Shown here: in pieces, positions 1 to 12,269 of the stretch
How the letters are laid out: each line of letters starts with the position of its first letter
Position numbering within the stretch: position 1 is the stretch's first letter
Origin: Rana temporaria
Lineage: Eukaryota > Chordata > Amphibia > Anura > Ranidae
NCBI RefSeq assembly: GCF_905171775.1
Contig: NC_053490.1
Location: 12,972,167 to 13,036,166 of the forward strand
DNA: 64,000 bases
Direction: 5' to 3'
Translations under genes and position numbers: made by a program
Notes under the pieces: generated by a model
The model's database searches: none
What the model was told of the DNA's origin: nothing
The model's input: only the letters and a program-made list of their open reading frames with translations

Positions 1-226
1 GTGATAACAGAGCTTCAGGCAGGTCTATGCCTAGGACACCAGCTGAGGAGAAGTCACAGTCCAGTGAAAAAGCTGCTTACTTTGCGTAGTTACACCTGCC
101 TAGTTGGCTGATTACGTTTCATCTGGTGTTAGGAATGTACCTATAGGGAATGCGGGGCAGTGGCCAGAAACTCCAGGATAGGCATAGTTCTTAGCGAACG
201 AGGAATCAAGTCCAGATCATTAGGTA
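1..226 (-). repeat. Dispersed repeat, inverted partner of 13,550-13,786
   Basis: This segment reads, as reverse complement, almost collinearly with 13,550-13,786. Shared blocks include CTATGCCTATCCTGGAGTTT, TTTCTGGCCACTG, AATCAGCCAACT and CAGCTGGTGTCC. It is cut off by the window edge, so its true end is unknown. No coding potential was recognised, and the family is unnamed here. Confidence 0.75.
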
Positions 227-640
227 CAGAAGCAGCGATGGGGTCACAAGCCAAGATCAGTTCGGCCAAGTTTGTGCGTCGGAGAATCGCCATCAAGGTC
301 ACAAGACGGGTGTAGCAAGCCCCACCCCACCCAGGAGCTGTAGATGAACAGGGATCCCGCACTCTTGCCCAGGCAGGCACACCAATTCTTCACAGAAACA
401 GTCTGTAGCTCTGTTTTGTTATTTATTAAGGGTTAACAACTTGGATAGGGATGTGAAGTGATGGAATGCCCATTTGACTTCAGGAAACTTCGGGCACAAC
501 TTCTTATATACAAATATATACAGTCTCCTCTTTACTTTCCTCCTGCACAAACATGCCAGCTTCTACTGAATCACTCTTGAAGGATCTGACAAGCTCCTTG
601 TCAGATCAGCGACAGCCTATTACCAGGCAGGAACTCACAG
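227..640. other. No recognisable feature
   Basis: Unique-looking A/T-moderate sequence with no convincing open frame, terminal repeats or tandem structure. Confidence 0.5.
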
Positions 641-644
641 TCCC

Positions 645-1412
645 TTATGTTACATAGTTAGTCAGGTTGAAAAAAGACACAAGTCCATCCAGTTCAACCA
701 CAAAAAATAAAAAAACAAAATAAAAAACACAGTACAATCCTATACACCCAACTCCGTACCCACAGTTGATCCAGAGAAAGACAAAAAACCTCAGCAGAGC
801 ATGATCCAATTTGCTACAGCAGGGGAAAAAATTCCTTCCTGATCCCCTGAGAGGCAATCGGATTTACCCCGGATCAACTTTACCTACAAATCTTAGTACT
901 CAGTTATATTCTGTACATTTAGGAAAGAATCCAGGCCTTTCTTAAAGCAATCTACTGAGCTGGCCAGAACCATCTCTGGAGTGAGTCTGTTCCACATTTT
1001 CACAGCTCTTACTGTGAAAAAACCTTTTCGTATTTGGAGGTGAAATCTCTTTTCCTCTAGACGTAAAGCGCGCCCCCTTGTCCTCAGTGATGACCGTAAA
1101 GTGAATAACTCAACACCAAGTTCACTATATGGACCTCATATATTTGTACATGTTGATCATATCCCCCCTTATTCTCCTCTTCTCAAGAGTGAATAAATTC
1201 AGTTCCTCTAATCTTTCCTCATAGCTGAGCTCCTCCATTCCTCTTATCAGTTTGGTTGCCCTTCTCTGCACTTTCTCCAGTTCTCCGATATCCTTTTTGA
1301 GAACTGGTGCCCAAAACTGAACTGCATATTCCAGATGAGATGTGTAGCTCAGATGTAGTGAAACAGCATGTAACCTTTCCTCCTTCCTCTGTGTCACTGG
1401 TCCCCACACCAC
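645..1412 (-). pseudogene. CR1-type LINE, 3' end (RT C-terminus and 3' UTR)
   Basis: On the minus strand an open stretch (1,412-1,125) encodes the region after the reverse transcriptase catalytic core of CR1 retrotransposons. It shows the signature VQFWAPVLKKDIGELEKVQR followed by RRATKLIRGMEELSYEERL and LEKRRIRGD. CR1 proteins normally reach about 900-1,000 residues, so this is a typical 5'-truncated copy of about 95 residues. The downstream 3' UTR runs to about 645. It contains a block around 765-890 (GGGGAAAAAATTCCTTCCTGA and GATCCAG motifs) that recurs at 11,290-11,420. CR1 insertion by target-primed reverse transcription explains the truncation. There is no upstream ORF, so it is inactive. 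Confidence 0.88.
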
Positions 1413-2219
1413 TTCTTCAGGCAGGGGCTAGCCCACCTGGCTGCCACTGCCTACTTCACCAGCCCTCCTGGCTGCCTCTCTACACCAGTCCACCCAACTA
1501 ACTTCACCAGCCCAATCGACTGACTCTTCACCAGCCCACCCAGCTGACTATCAGATCTCAGGAACAGAACTTAAGCCCCCATCGCTGTCTTCAAGAGAGA
1601 CCGGCTATATGTGGCAGTGTCCCCTATATGTTGGTCCCCAAGTGTTGAACTACTCACTCTTTCCTCCCTTTGCTCCTGTGCCTCCAGGAAGACCTCCTAC
1701 CATGTGTTTTGGCAGGATCCTTCCAGCACCGAGCCCCAGCCCAATGCAGGAACCCCCCCCAAACTAGGGGGTACCCCTCAGGGCTACTGTAAGCCTCCTC
1801 AACACTGCAGGAATGGCCCATGTCTATTTATGGGGTTGTCTCCTGCCCCTGCCAGCCCACCAATAGGGATTGGCCAAGGCTCCATAATTATTTAAGGGAG
1901 CTCCTCCTAACTCCCACCCTCTAGTTCTAGAAGGTTCTTCAACCTTCCAGACCAGGGGCGAGGCACCAGAGAGAGCTGCCAGGAGAACCACAAGGTTAAT
2001 GCTATAATTGCACACTGAACTTGCCCTGAATGCAGAGCACAGTGTGCTTGCGCAGCATTCTCACCAGCTACAGCCATTGTGAATATTGGCTAAACTCTGC
2101 ACATTTACCTTGATATAAGCTTATCTGTAGAGCGCCTAACTGGGAAAATACATTATTAGTTTGATGTTTAATACCAGGGATATGGCTGCAGCTATATGTC
2201 ATAACCCTGGTAATAAAAT
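1413..2219. other. Unannotated interval with weak short repeats
   Basis: Positions 1,430-1,560 hold imperfect repeats of a phrase like CTTCACCAGCCCACC. The rest has no recognised gene; the short open frames here have no family signature. Confidence 0.4.
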
Positions 2220-2270
2220 TTTACTCAGGCATCGGTCTTTCTGCTAAAAGTGATTTGAGTGGCTGGTTAC

Positions 2271-2620
2271 ACTGGATCACTTTTAGAAGAAGGGTGAGGG
2301 GTCGTCCCCTCCCGCCGCTTTCCAGTAGTTCTCAGGCTTACCTGGCTAATCAGGAAGCCCGAGAACTGATCTGGCGGCTGGCCATGGAGATAAACAGAGG
2401 AAAGATGGCCTCCACTCATCTTTATGGCCTAGGAGGACCAGAGCCACTGGATCACTTTTAGAAGCGGCGGGAGGGGGTCGCCCCCTCCCGATGCTTTCCA
2501 GTGGTTCCCAGGCTTAACTGGCTAATCAGGAAGCCTGAAAACTGATATGGCAGCTGGCCATGGAGATTAACAGAGGAAAGATGTCCTCTGCTCATCTCTA
2601 TTGCCTAGAAGGACCAGAGC
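2271..2620 (+). repeat. Tandem duplication, 175-bp unit, two copies
   Basis: The phrase ACTGGATCACTTTTAGAAG occurs at 2,271 and again at 2,446, and the following about 170 bp are repeated with moderate divergence (for example CTGGCTAATCAGGAAGCC and GGCCATGGAGAT in both). Confidence 0.85.
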
Positions 2621-3093
2621 GATGTCACTTTCGGTTCAATGCCCTTTTTTAAAGCATTAGAGACATTTTTATTTTTATCAAATTCCATTGTAGAGGAGAG
2701 ATGTGGAGTCTTATTGACCCCAGATCACTGCATAAAGAAGACCTGTCATGCTTTATTGTTGCCACAAGGGGTGTTTATTTCTTGTGACAGCAATAAAAGT
2801 GATTTAAAAAAATGTTTTAAGGGGCGGTGTAGAAATTTTAAAAAGTAATAAAATACATGAAGGCACCCATGCTCGCCCGCAGTGGTGAACACATATGCAG
2901 TTTACGCCCACATATGGAAACAGCGTTTGCACCACACATGTGAGGTATTGCTACAAACGTTATAGCAAAAGCAATAATTCTAGCAGTAGACCTCTTCTGT
3001 AAATCAAAACTGATAAACATTTTTAGAGCATCGCCTATGGAGATTTTTAAGTACTGTAGTTTGGTCCCATGCCAAGAGTGTGCGCAATTTTAA

Positions 3094-4105
3094 CCACTTG
3101 CTTACTGGGCACATATACCCCCTCCTGCCCAGGTGAAATTTCAGCTTCCGGCACTGCGTCGCTTTAACTGACAATTGCACGGCCGTGCGACATGGCTCCC
3201 AAACAAAATTGATGTCCATTTTTCCCCACAAGTAGAGCTTTCTTTTGGTGGTATTTGATCACCTCTGCGGTTTTTATTTTTTGCACTATAAACAAAAAAG
3301 AGCGACAATTTTGAAAAAAAAAATACAATATATTTTACTTGTTGCTATAATAAAAAGCCCAATTTTTTTTTAAAAAATACTTTTTTTTTTTCAGTTTAGG
3401 CCGATACGTATTCTTCTACATAAAAAAAAATCACAATAAGCGACTGGTTTGCGCAAAAGTTATAGCGCCTACAAAATAGGGGACAGAATTATTATTTTTT
3501 ATTATTTATTTTTTTACTAGTAATGGCGGCGATCTGCGATTTTTTATTTATTTATTGGGACTGCGACATTATGGCGGACACATCGGACACTTTTGACACA
3601 TTTTTGGCACAATTCACATTTAGACTGCGATCAGTGCTATAAATATGCACTAATTACAGTATAAATGTGACTGGCATTGAAGGGGTTAACACTAGGGGGT
3701 GAGGAAGGGGTTAAATGTGTACCCTGCATAGTGTTCTAACTGTGGGGGAGAGGGACTGACTGGGGAGGTAACCGATCTGTGTCCCTATGTACAAGGGACA
3801 CAGATCGGTCTCCTCTCTCCCTGACAGGACGCTGTCTCTGTGTGAGCCGGCAATTAGAGATGATCTCATATGTTTACATTTGAGATCATCTCTCATTGGC
3901 CGCACAGATTGCATAGCAAACGGCCACTCTGATTGGCCGTTCACTAGCGATCTGTGATTGGCTGTGTCCAAGGGACACGGCCAGCACAGAATTTCCCAGT
4001 TGCGTGCTCGGGAGCGTGCAAAGTGGCGGATGTCAATCGACGTCCTCCTGGATTTTCAGGTCCGCGCTGAAGCCGTCGTCCGGCTATAGCGCGGGCCTCA
4101 AGCGG
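3094..4105 (+). mobile_element. piggyBac-like non-autonomous element with TTAA target duplication (family P)
   Basis: The element is bounded by TTAA at 3,090-3,093 and 4,106-4,109. Its ends are inverted (CCACTTGCTTACTGGGC at the left; the right end reads CCGCTTGAGGCCCGCGC on the other strand). Removing it rejoins family B sequence as in the uninterrupted copy near 13,390. Length is 1,012 bp, with no transposase. The TTAA target is typical of piggyBac and also of Kolobok elements, so the superfamily is provisional. Related copies are at 28,156-29,120, 29,767-29,830 and 53,727-54,477. Confidence 0.85.
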
Positions 4106-4260
4106 TTAAAGCTTGATGTGTTAGGTATCTATTTACTCGTAACATCATCTTTTTTATTTTACAAAAAAATTAGGTTATATATTATGGGGTTTTTTTTGCA
4201 TTAGAGTTTACTAAAGTGTATTTTTACCAAAAAAGTTGTTTTCGCAAAATTGCCCTGCTA

Positions 4261-4660
4261 AAACAATTATACTGTATATAATGGGTTTGGTTGGAGATAT
4301 AGGACTTTCAATGTGCACCATGCAAAAATTCACTCAAGTTTTAATATAAAAATATACAAAATATTTATTCAAAAAAGACACACACAATATCATAAAAATA
4401 GTGAAAACAGTATAGCCATAGCCATAGGTGTATACACACATCCTATTAGCGACGATGAATTGCTGTAATCACATATACATTTATGTTCACTTATTTCAAC
4501 ATATATTTCACTGAAACAGCTTCTTCAGGAAAGGAAGTATGGATTAATTTATTGAATATATAGAATCATTGTTCAATCAGCTTTAGGTGTATATGAAAAG
4601 AAAACAAAACATTATTAATAAATTATATTTTGACCTTTAACAAATAAATATTATACAAAT
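4261..4660. other. A/T-rich unclassified sequence
   Basis: Low-complexity A/T-rich DNA containing the phrase AAACAGCTTCTTCAGGAAAG, possibly a retroelement remnant. No open frame or termini were recognised. Confidence 0.35.
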
Positions 4661-4666
4661 TTATAG

Positions 4667-4990
4667 ATGCATGACTGTGTGTACCTCCCTCTGCGCCAGC
4701 AAGATAAGGTTGCGGACCTTATCATGCCGGAGCAGAGGGAGCAGAGGATGAAACATCTTCGGGAGGCAGTAACCCAGAGGAAAAATCCTCTGGGTTACTG
4801 GGTCTTGAGGATGGCCAGAGCTTACACAGAGCTTACACAGTATGCAATTGAGCTACTGGCCTGTCCTGCAACCAGCGTTCTTTTGGAACGCACATTCAGT
4901 GCTGCTGGAGGCTTTGTAACAGATCACAGGGTGCGCCTCTCCACCGACTCGGTCGATCGACTGACCTTCATAAAAATGAATACGTCTTGA
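4667..4990 (+). pseudogene. hAT transposase C-terminal dimerisation domain (fragment)
   Basis: An open frame of 107 codons ends in the hATC dimerisation signature: ELLACPATS, LLERTFSAAGG (about residues 71-82), then DHRVRLSTDSVDRLTFIK and a stop. In hAT transposases this domain forms the extreme C-terminus of a roughly 600-residue DDE enzyme. The N-terminal zinc finger and catalytic core are absent, so this is a 3' remnant. The ATG is not a natural start. The following 1.3 kb is likely the 3' non-coding part of the same element. Confidence 0.88.
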
Positions 4991-6330
4991 ATCACCACCG
5001 GCAACCAAGCACCTGATGCAACCATTTTTTTTTTTGAATGTCAGATCCCTTCAAGACTGCCTCTGCTGATGCTGATTGACTATCCTGTTATGCTGAGTGA
5101 CTATCCTGTTATGCTGAGTGACTATCCTCTTCCTCCTCAATGATCATGCTGATAGCTTGTAAGAACATTTTTGGTTCTGGACACTGCCACCAGTGGCTAA
5201 GGCCCAATTTTTCTGCCCCTGTTTAACAGGAGCGTGTAATTACAATTTTTGATGCAATACTTTGCAGCAGGCCTCATTCCTGCGCTCCAACGAGAGTAAC
5301 TGTGAGGGCTTACAGTGTTGTGGCACCAGCACCACCACCACCAAAGGCCCATTTTTTCTACCACTGTTCAACAATGGCATGTAATTAAAATTCTTGATAT
5401 AAAAGTTCACACAGCAGGGCGTTCCAGCGCCCACCAAGACTAACTGTGAGGGCTTACGCCTTACAGTGTTGTGGCAACACCAACACCCAGGGCTCAAATT
5501 TCTGCAGAGTATATACGACAGGCCCCTACTTTCAAACATCCAACTTACAAACGACTCCTACTTGCAAACAGAAGGAGACAACAGGAAGTGAGAGGAATTC
5601 TACCCCTAGGAAGGGAAATTCTCTTCTGTAAGAGGTGTCTCCTGTCCACTGATGCTTTATCACCAATCCTTGTTTCACTAAAAAACCCAAATTTTCAAAA
5701 AAAAAAATATTGTCATTGGGACAGAAAGTGGGGTGAAATCTTTTTTTAAGTTGGGTGCAGGGTTCCCCTTAATATCCATACAAGACCCAAAGGGACTGGT
5801 AATGGGCTGGGGGGGGGGGTACCATTTTTCTCAATGATTTTCATCCATATTGCTGGGACCAGACATTACATTAAAGCCACAAGCAGTTTTAAATTACTTT
5901 TTTCCCATAGAAATGTCATTTTGTGCAGGGACAGTTCTAAACACGGGAAACACGTGCCACTTCACAGGCATACTATAGACACCCAGCAGGTACAATATTT
6001 AAAGGAATATTTCACTTTTTTTTCACTTTAAGCATCATTAAAATCACTGTTTACCGAAAAAACATCAGTTTTTAAAACTTTTTTTTTGCATCGATACATG
6101 TCCCCTGGGGCAAGCCCCGGGTCCCCAAACCCTTTTTAGGACAATAACTTGCATATTGGCCTTTAAAATTAGCACTTTTGATTTCGAACGTTCGAGTCCC
6201 ATAGACTTCAATGGGGTTCTAAAGTTTGCGCGAAAGTTCGGTCCGTTCGAACGTTCTGATGTGAACCCAACTGGGGGGTGTTTGGCTCCTACTCAGAACC
6301 AGGGGACAGAGTTGAAGGGGTACACGTGGG
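4991..6330 (+). mobile_element. Probable hAT 3' non-coding region
   Basis: It follows the hATC fragment directly. It holds three near-copies of a 22-bp phrase (GAGTGACTATCCTGTTATGC type) at about 5,070-5,135 and two diverged copies of a roughly 180-bp segment (ACTGTGAGGGCTTAC at about 5,299 and 5,442). Near 6,180-6,270 it holds inverted TTCGAACGTTCGAG-like motifs. The end of the element is not certain. Confidence 0.45.
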
Positions 6331-6719
6331 GGCACTAGGAACACCTAGACCTCCCTGTGTGTTATCGATTCTGCTAAATCTGGGATAGCTGGCTATACAT
6401 GATACAATCTAATTGTACAATCTCTGTTCTGTCAGCCTTGTCCGTCCTTTTTTTTATATCAGTAAGAATGCGTGAAAAATAATTAAAAAGGTTTACAAAT
6501 TTACAGTTTTGAATCTTGACATACTTGGTATCAGAGTAATAAACAGTTGTACAAATTCTGAGTGACAACTTAAATCTCAGCCACCATCATTTTATTTTCC
6601 GATAATAGATCATGTCTGGGGGGAGGGGGGAGTATGGTACTTTTTCACTAAATTAAAATTTCCCAGGTGTCTGGCTGCAGGCTGGAGCTCCTCGCTCTAC
6701 CGGAAACATGTGGCCTGCA
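6331..6719. other. No recognisable feature
   Basis: A/T-rich unique-looking DNA with homopolymers and no gene or termini. Confidence 0.4.
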
Positions 6720-6863
6720 CAATTTTTTAATCAACTTTAACCCTTTCACTGCCAGAGCTGTTTTAGCTTTTTTTTTTTTTGCAGACATGTTTAAAAAAAA
6801 AAATTCGGCCTGAAGATCACATAAACCCCTCCCCAAACATGATATATTTTCTGAAAGCTAGAG

Positions 6864-6993
6864 CAGTGAACCTTGGCACCCCAGATGTTTCGGAACTACA
6901 TTTCCCATGATGCTCATGCAGTCTGCAGTGTAGTTGAGCATCATGGGAAATGTAGTTCTAAAACATCTGGAGTGCCAAGGTTCGCCATCACTG
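6864..6993. mobile_element. 130-bp foldback MITE, hAT-like
   Basis: The sequence starts CAGTGAACCTTGGCACCCCA and ends with its near-complement (TGGAGTGCCAAGGTTCGCC, then ATCACTG). The flanking octamers AGCTAGAG (6,856-6,863) and CCCTAGAG (6,994-7,001) agree at six of eight positions, consistent with an 8-bp hAT target duplication. Both arms contain GAACTACATTTCCCATGATG. It has no coding capacity. Confidence 0.8.
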
Positions 6994-7221
6994 CCCTAGA
7001 GAATAACATGGTGGTAGTTCCAATTTTTTATGTCACACAATATTACCGCAAAGGTTTCAGTAAAAAAAACACACTAAAGTGAATCTAAAGAGTAAACAAA
7101 TGCAATAAATTGCCCAAATTTTAGACAAAATATAAAAGTCGAGGTTGCACTGAGTAAATAGATACCCAACATATCAAACCTTAAATTTGCGTGTGTGAAA
7201 TGGCAAACATCTGTACCCTAT

Positions 7222-7983
7222 GGCCCAGATTCACAGAGAGCGGGCGCACATTACGCCGCCGTAGCGCAAATAATGTACGCTACGCCAACGCAGCGCAGAG
7301 AGGCAAGCATGGAATTCACAAAGCCAGTGCTCCCAAAACTGCGCTATGTTTTGAAGGCGTACGCCGCCGTAGGTGGAAGTGGGCGTGAGCCATGCAAATG
7401 AGGCGTGACCCCATGCAAATGATGGGCCAAGCGCCAGACAGATACGTATCACGAACTGCGCATGCGCCGGGACGTGGACGCATCCCTCTGCGCATGCTCA
7501 CAACCACGTCAGAATAACTGCCTAAACTACGCCGGATCACTGCCTACCGCGTGAACGTAACCTACGCCCAGCCAGACACACGTCCAACTTAAGATACGTA
7601 AAATACGCCGGCTTGTATTCCCTGGTGCAGACTTTGCATGTCTGCTGCTGGGTTGCACCTCCTTTATGGGGCTTAACTTTACGCCAGACATACAACTTAC
7701 GCGCATATGGCGTATCCTGCGTCGGGCGCACGTACGTTCGCGAATCGCCGTATTTTCCTCATTTGCATATTTGAATGGCTGATCAATGGGAGCGCCACCA
7801 TGCGTCCAGCCTAAATGTGCGCCCACTTTACGCCGGCGTAGGCAAGTAATGTCGGCAGGAATAAGCCTTTTTTTAGGCGCATCTTAGTTTGTGGGTCCGG
7901 CGCACAGATACGATGGCGCACATTTGCACTTACGTCGGCGTATCTTGTTCTACGTCGGCGCGAGTGCTTTGTGAATCTGGGCC
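7222..7983. mobile_element. MITE family M, copy 1
   Basis: Terminal inverted repeats GGCCCAGATTCAC and GTGAATCTGGGCC bound 762 bp rich in GTACG, TACGCC and GCGCATGCGC palindromes. At least nine relatives lie in this window. Flanking triplets are TAT and AAT, a decayed 3-bp duplication at best. Confidence 0.8.
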
Positions 7984-8139
7984 AATATCTTTTATAAGTG
8001 ATGCTTCAAAAGCCCCCCTATAGGTCATCAGTTTAGCGTTACGGAGGAGGTCTGGTGCTAGAAATATCCCTCTCACCCCAGCATGTGTGGCAATATGTAA
8101 CATGTGTATCACAATCGACGGTTTCAAGTATAGGCGCCC

Positions 8140-11100
8140 CCGACGTGAGTGAGAGTGAAAAACTTATATAGCGCTGCACATGCAAACTGAATCGCCTCTG
8201 GGCGCTTGTTTAACCAGTTCTCCTTTGACCTCAAAAGAGATGGGTTTTGATCTTTCTCCTAAAGGCCAAGTGGTTCTCCTCCAACCGAATGGAGGTTGGT
8301 AAAGTGTTCCAAAGTCGAGGGCCCAGGACAGCAAATCTTCTTTCTCCTTTGGACTTGTATCTAGTTTTGGGGATTTGGAGTAGATTTTGGTTGGAGGATC
8401 ACAGAACGCGATTGGGGTTGTAAGCCTTTATTTTATCGCACAGATATTTGGGTGCATTTCCCAAAGTACATTTATGCGTCAGACAGAGTGCTTTGAAAGT
8501 GATTCTGTCTTTCACTGGCAGCCAGTGAAGGCTTCTCAGTGAGGGTGAGATTGATTCCCAAGGTTTTTTTCCAGTCACCAGTCGCGCGGCCGTATTCTGA
8601 ACGACCTGCAGGCGAGTGATTTGGTACTTTGGGAGTCCGAGGTAAAGGGCATTTGCATAGTCAAGTCTGGAGTTAACAATTGTTCCCACCACGACTGCTA
8701 CGTCTTCTTTGGGAATAAATGGAATAAGTCTGCGTAGTAGACGCAGCAGATGGTGGAATCCGCTGACTACTGACCCTATTTGTGCATCCATTGTCATGTT
8801 GGTGTCAAAGATGACTCCGAGACTTTTGACTTTGGTGCTAGGGGTGATGATTTTGCCCAGAATGGGCAGAGGTATCCAGGGTGTTGCCGATTGATTCTTT
8901 CGATTGGCGTGAAACAGGAGAAGTTCTGTTTTTGAGCCGTTGAGTTTAAGATAACTCTTTGTCATCCAGTTCTCTATCAAAGAGAGGCATTTCTCTAGAC
9001 CGAGATGATGATCCTTTTTGTTGCCGATGCAAAAATACAATTGTGTGTCATCCGCATAAGAGTGGTAGAGCAGCTTCTGGCTGCTGATGATTTCAAAAAG
9101 GGGGTGAAGATAGATATTAAACAGCACCGGGGACAGAGGGGATCCTTGAGGGACTCTGCATGACACACATGGCGTTTTTCAGAAATGAACGGTCCCAGTT
9201 TCACTACTTGTGATCGGTTTTCCAAAAGGAGGCGAACCAGGATAAGTCACATTCCGCGACTTTGGCTACTTCAGCTAGCCGAGTCAGCAATAGTTTGTGG
9301 TCTACCGTGTCAAAAGCTGCGCTGAGGTCCAACAGTATTAGAAGACAAGATTCTCCTTCGTCTGCGGCCTTGAGAGCATCATCCCATATTTTGAGCAATG
9401 CTGTTTCCGTCCCGTGCCCTTGGAAAGGATCGAGCAAATTATGGGTGTCTAAATGCTGTTGCAGCTGTTGTACCACCGCTTTCTCCATTACCTTGGAGAA
9501 GACGTTCAGACCTGTAATGGGACAACGATGTTCAGGGTCCTTGGGGTCAAGGGTGGGTTTCTTTAGGATGGGTTTGATTGTACCTTGTTTCAACAGGGTG
9601 GGCACTATGCCTTCCCTGAATGACTGGTTAATCAGCTGCTTGATAGGTGTTGCCAGAATATCGGCACATTCCTTCAGCAGTTTGGTGGGGATAATATCAT
9701 TAGGCGCTGTGCTATTTCGCAGGGCGCTGATGATATTTTTTGTGGCCTCTATGGAGATGGGTTTTAGAGTAAACATTGTTTATTGGGCCTGATTCCTGTG
9801 GGGATTGGGCAGGTGACTGAGGGGGGGGGGGGGGGTTGGGGGGGGGGTGCTGTTTTGCTGAATGCTTACACGGATCCTTTCGATTTTGTTAACGAAATGA
9901 TCCGATAATTCATTGCAAAATTCTTGGGTATCTGAATTGGGAGCTTCTAGACAGACTGGATTCAAGGTCTGGCAGACAGGCTTGAAGAGTTTGTGGGGAC
10001 GATTTAGGGCATTGGTGATGATCTTGGAAAAATGATTCTTTTTGGCCTTGAAAATTTCTTTGTGGTATTTTTTTGTTATTTCCTTGTAGATGGCGTGGTT
10101 TTCGTCTGTAGTGCATATTTTCCAAGCTGCTTCCGCTCTTCTGCGTTCTTGTTTAAACAATGCCAGCTGGTCGTTAAACCAGCTGGAGTTGATTTTTCGG
10201 ATGCAGGTTTTGCGTTTGGGCGCTACTACGTCGGCTGACTGTAGTAGAGCTGTGTTAATGGCATCCAAGGTTTCCGTGGCAGACTGGTGTGAATGGATTG
10301 TTTTTACTTTGTTCCCTAATGTTGTTTTGAAGAGTTCCGAATGGAGCTTCTTCTGAGATCTGGTCCAGTGTGTTGTCACTGGTTTTAGTGTTTTAGTCAA
10401 AGAGACATTTTTGGCAATCAGGAATTTGATTACGTGGTGATCTGTCCATGGTAACGGCTCATTTTCTAGAATTTTTACTTCCAGATCTTGTTTGAAAATA
10501 AGATCGAGCGTGTGACCTGAAGCATGTGTGGGCCCACATACTAGTTGCTGCAGACCTAGTCCTTCCAAGTGGTCAATGCAGGCGACGGCCACAGGATCCT
10601 GTAAGGAGTTGGCTCAAAGGTTGAGATCCCCAAGCAGCAAAAGATGTTTGCTGTTTAGTGTATAAGTGGAAACAAATTCTATCAATGATGTGAGAAACTG
10701 CGATTTAGGACCCGGTGGTCTATAGCAGAGTAGAATATGGACGGTCTCCTGGGGGTTTGTTTGAAGCTGTAGGGAGAGGGTTTCCATGAATGGAAGTGTA
10801 TTTTGAAGGACTGGTTTAGTGATCGAGAGATAACTCTTGTGGATTACTGCCAGGCCTCCGCCTCTTTGCCCCACTCTGTTTTCTGTTATTATGCGATAGT
10901 TCTCTGGCACCAGTTCCCCTAGAATGGTGTTACAGTCAGCTGTGAGCCAGCTTTCTGTAACGAAGAGGCAGTCTAAATCGCATTGTAGGATGAGATCATG
11001 AATTTCTGCTCGGTGTCTTACTGCTGATCTTGTATTGACCAGAGCGCATAATATGCGCTTAGGTTTGGATAAGCAGGTGTAGTGTTTGACTGTCGATTGA

Positions 11101-12130
11101 TTCTAAACAAACAGTCGTTCACTCCTTAAGACTTTTTTGATGGCGGCTGGTAATATTGAGGCCAATGGCTTTAGTCCCCATATGGTTGCAGCCGAGTAAA
11201 TCAGTTTAGTCATAGTTGCTGTAGCACTGGGGGGCAGATGCCGATAAAGAAGGGGGGGTTTCGGTAAATGATGGGAGGGCGATTCACTGAATCCTACCTC
11301 CCTGGTTGATCCAGAGGAAGGCGAAAAACCCCTGTCCGTGCTGTGCCAATGTACCATGGCAGGGGAAAAAATTCCTTCCTGACCCCCCTTGGGGCGATCG
11401 GACGTGGCCCTGGATCAAGTACTGGAAAGAGTAGTGAAGGGGAGGTTTAGGCTGGATAATCGTGGGAATCCACACTAGGCTGCGGTTGAAGCCGCAGACT
11501 TTCCTGGCTGTGGATGCGGGCGCCACGAGCCACTAGCAGGATAATATGGACTCGGTGGTATCTGTGAGGGGGGGGGGACCGGCCGAGAATGGAGGACCAG
11601 GGGGGGAGAGCCCTGGATGTCAGCCTGTCAGCGAGTGGGGGGGGGATGCGGCTCCGGGGTGTCTGGCGATGGCTGGGGGATGCTGCTGGGATTAAAAGGG
11701 GGGGATTTGTGTGTTGCTGGAGGTAGCTGGTGCGGCGCACCGCGGCCTTTCTTAAACCTGGCAGCTCGGAATCGTTCCACGAGGTGGCGCGAGGGCCGCC
11801 GCGGCGGCTTATCCTGAAAAGGACGGCCGCCAGCAGGGCTCAGGGAGGTGGGATAGCCCTGTGCACCAGGGGCTTACCTTTGCCGTGGAAGGAGGGATGA
11901 AGGAGGGAGCCAGGGGAAGGCAGATCGCGAAGTCACCAGGAGCGAGCGGAGAGCTGAGGCTTGGGGGTTGGTGTGCCTGCATGAGGACCCTGCCTGGCTG
12001 ATCTAGTCCCTGGGGAGAGGCGACTCGTTTGAGAGCGTCCTGCTCTCACTGCCCTGGGGTGAGCAGACTAAGGAGAGTGCGTCTGCTGCACCGCTGAACT
12101 GGGAGGTATCTGGCTTTACTGTGTTTACAT
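8140..12130 (-). mobile_element. L2-like LINE, nearly full length but decayed
   Basis: On the minus strand the order is: a GC-rich presumed 5' UTR (about 12,130-11,430), an apurinic endonuclease, a linker, a reverse transcriptase, and a 3' tail that reads AGCGCTATATAAG near 8,170. That tail resembles those of vertebrate L2 elements. A block at 11,290-11,420 matches the CR1 3' UTR at 765-890, so the 5' part may be a composite. The protein region is broken by several stops and shifts (separate entry). Confidence 0.75.
8399..11040 (-). pseudogene. Endonuclease-reverse transcriptase ORF of the L2-like LINE, broken
   Basis: The product would nick target DNA and copy LINE RNA into it. Reading on the minus strand, the endonuclease starts near 11,040 (a DCLFVTESWL-like strand). 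It continues through GGGLAVIHK and LLLLGDLNL, hits a stop at about 10,613, then resumes with THASGHTLDLIF. The linker ends in a proline run and a stop near 9,780. The RT follows: motif A LLDLSAAFDTVDH (about 9,335-9,297), motif B PQGSPLSPVLFNIYL and motif C YADDTQLYF (about 9,058-9,032). The YADD catalytic aspartates are intact. A frameshift lies between 9,204 and 9,166. At least two stops and one shift make it inactive. Clade L2 versus Rex1 or CR1 needs a tree. Confidence 0.9.
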
Positions 12131-12269
12131 TTATACATGCTTATATGTGGGGGACAGGAGCCTGTAATTTTTTTTGTTTGGGGGGGGGGGGTTTATGTCC
12201 TTGGGTGTAACTTTTTTTTCCATCACATAGAGGACTAAAAGTCCCCTATGTGATGGTTATTTGTTGACA

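Larger units (their letters stand above)
2220..4260 (+). repeat. Dispersed repeat family B, copy 1, split by a piggyBac-like insertion
   Basis: The segment resembles 12,270-13,560 and 59,050-59,395 in a shared order: a (G/C)-rich hairpin portion, a phrase around GAGATGTGG(A/G)GTCTTATTGACCC, then TCGCCTATGGAGATTTTT, then GTTAGGTATCTATTTA. The copy is split exactly at a TTAA by the element at 3,094-4,105. It has no coding capacity that I recognise. It could be the interior of a non-autonomous DNA transposon, but terminal repeats are not clear. Confidence 0.65.
6720..8130 (-). repeat. Dispersed repeat family B, minus-oriented copy, split by two insertions
   Basis: The reverse complement around 7,150-7,185 carries the family B phrase GTTTGATATGTTGGGTATCT. 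The copy is interrupted by a small hAT MITE (6,864-6,993) and by a 0.76-kb MITE (7,222-7,983). The flanking limits are approximate. Confidence 0.5.

Noticed and set aside
9262..9792. 176-codon plus-strand ORF
   Set aside because: Antisense to the LINE reverse transcriptase, which has clear catalytic motifs on the minus strand.
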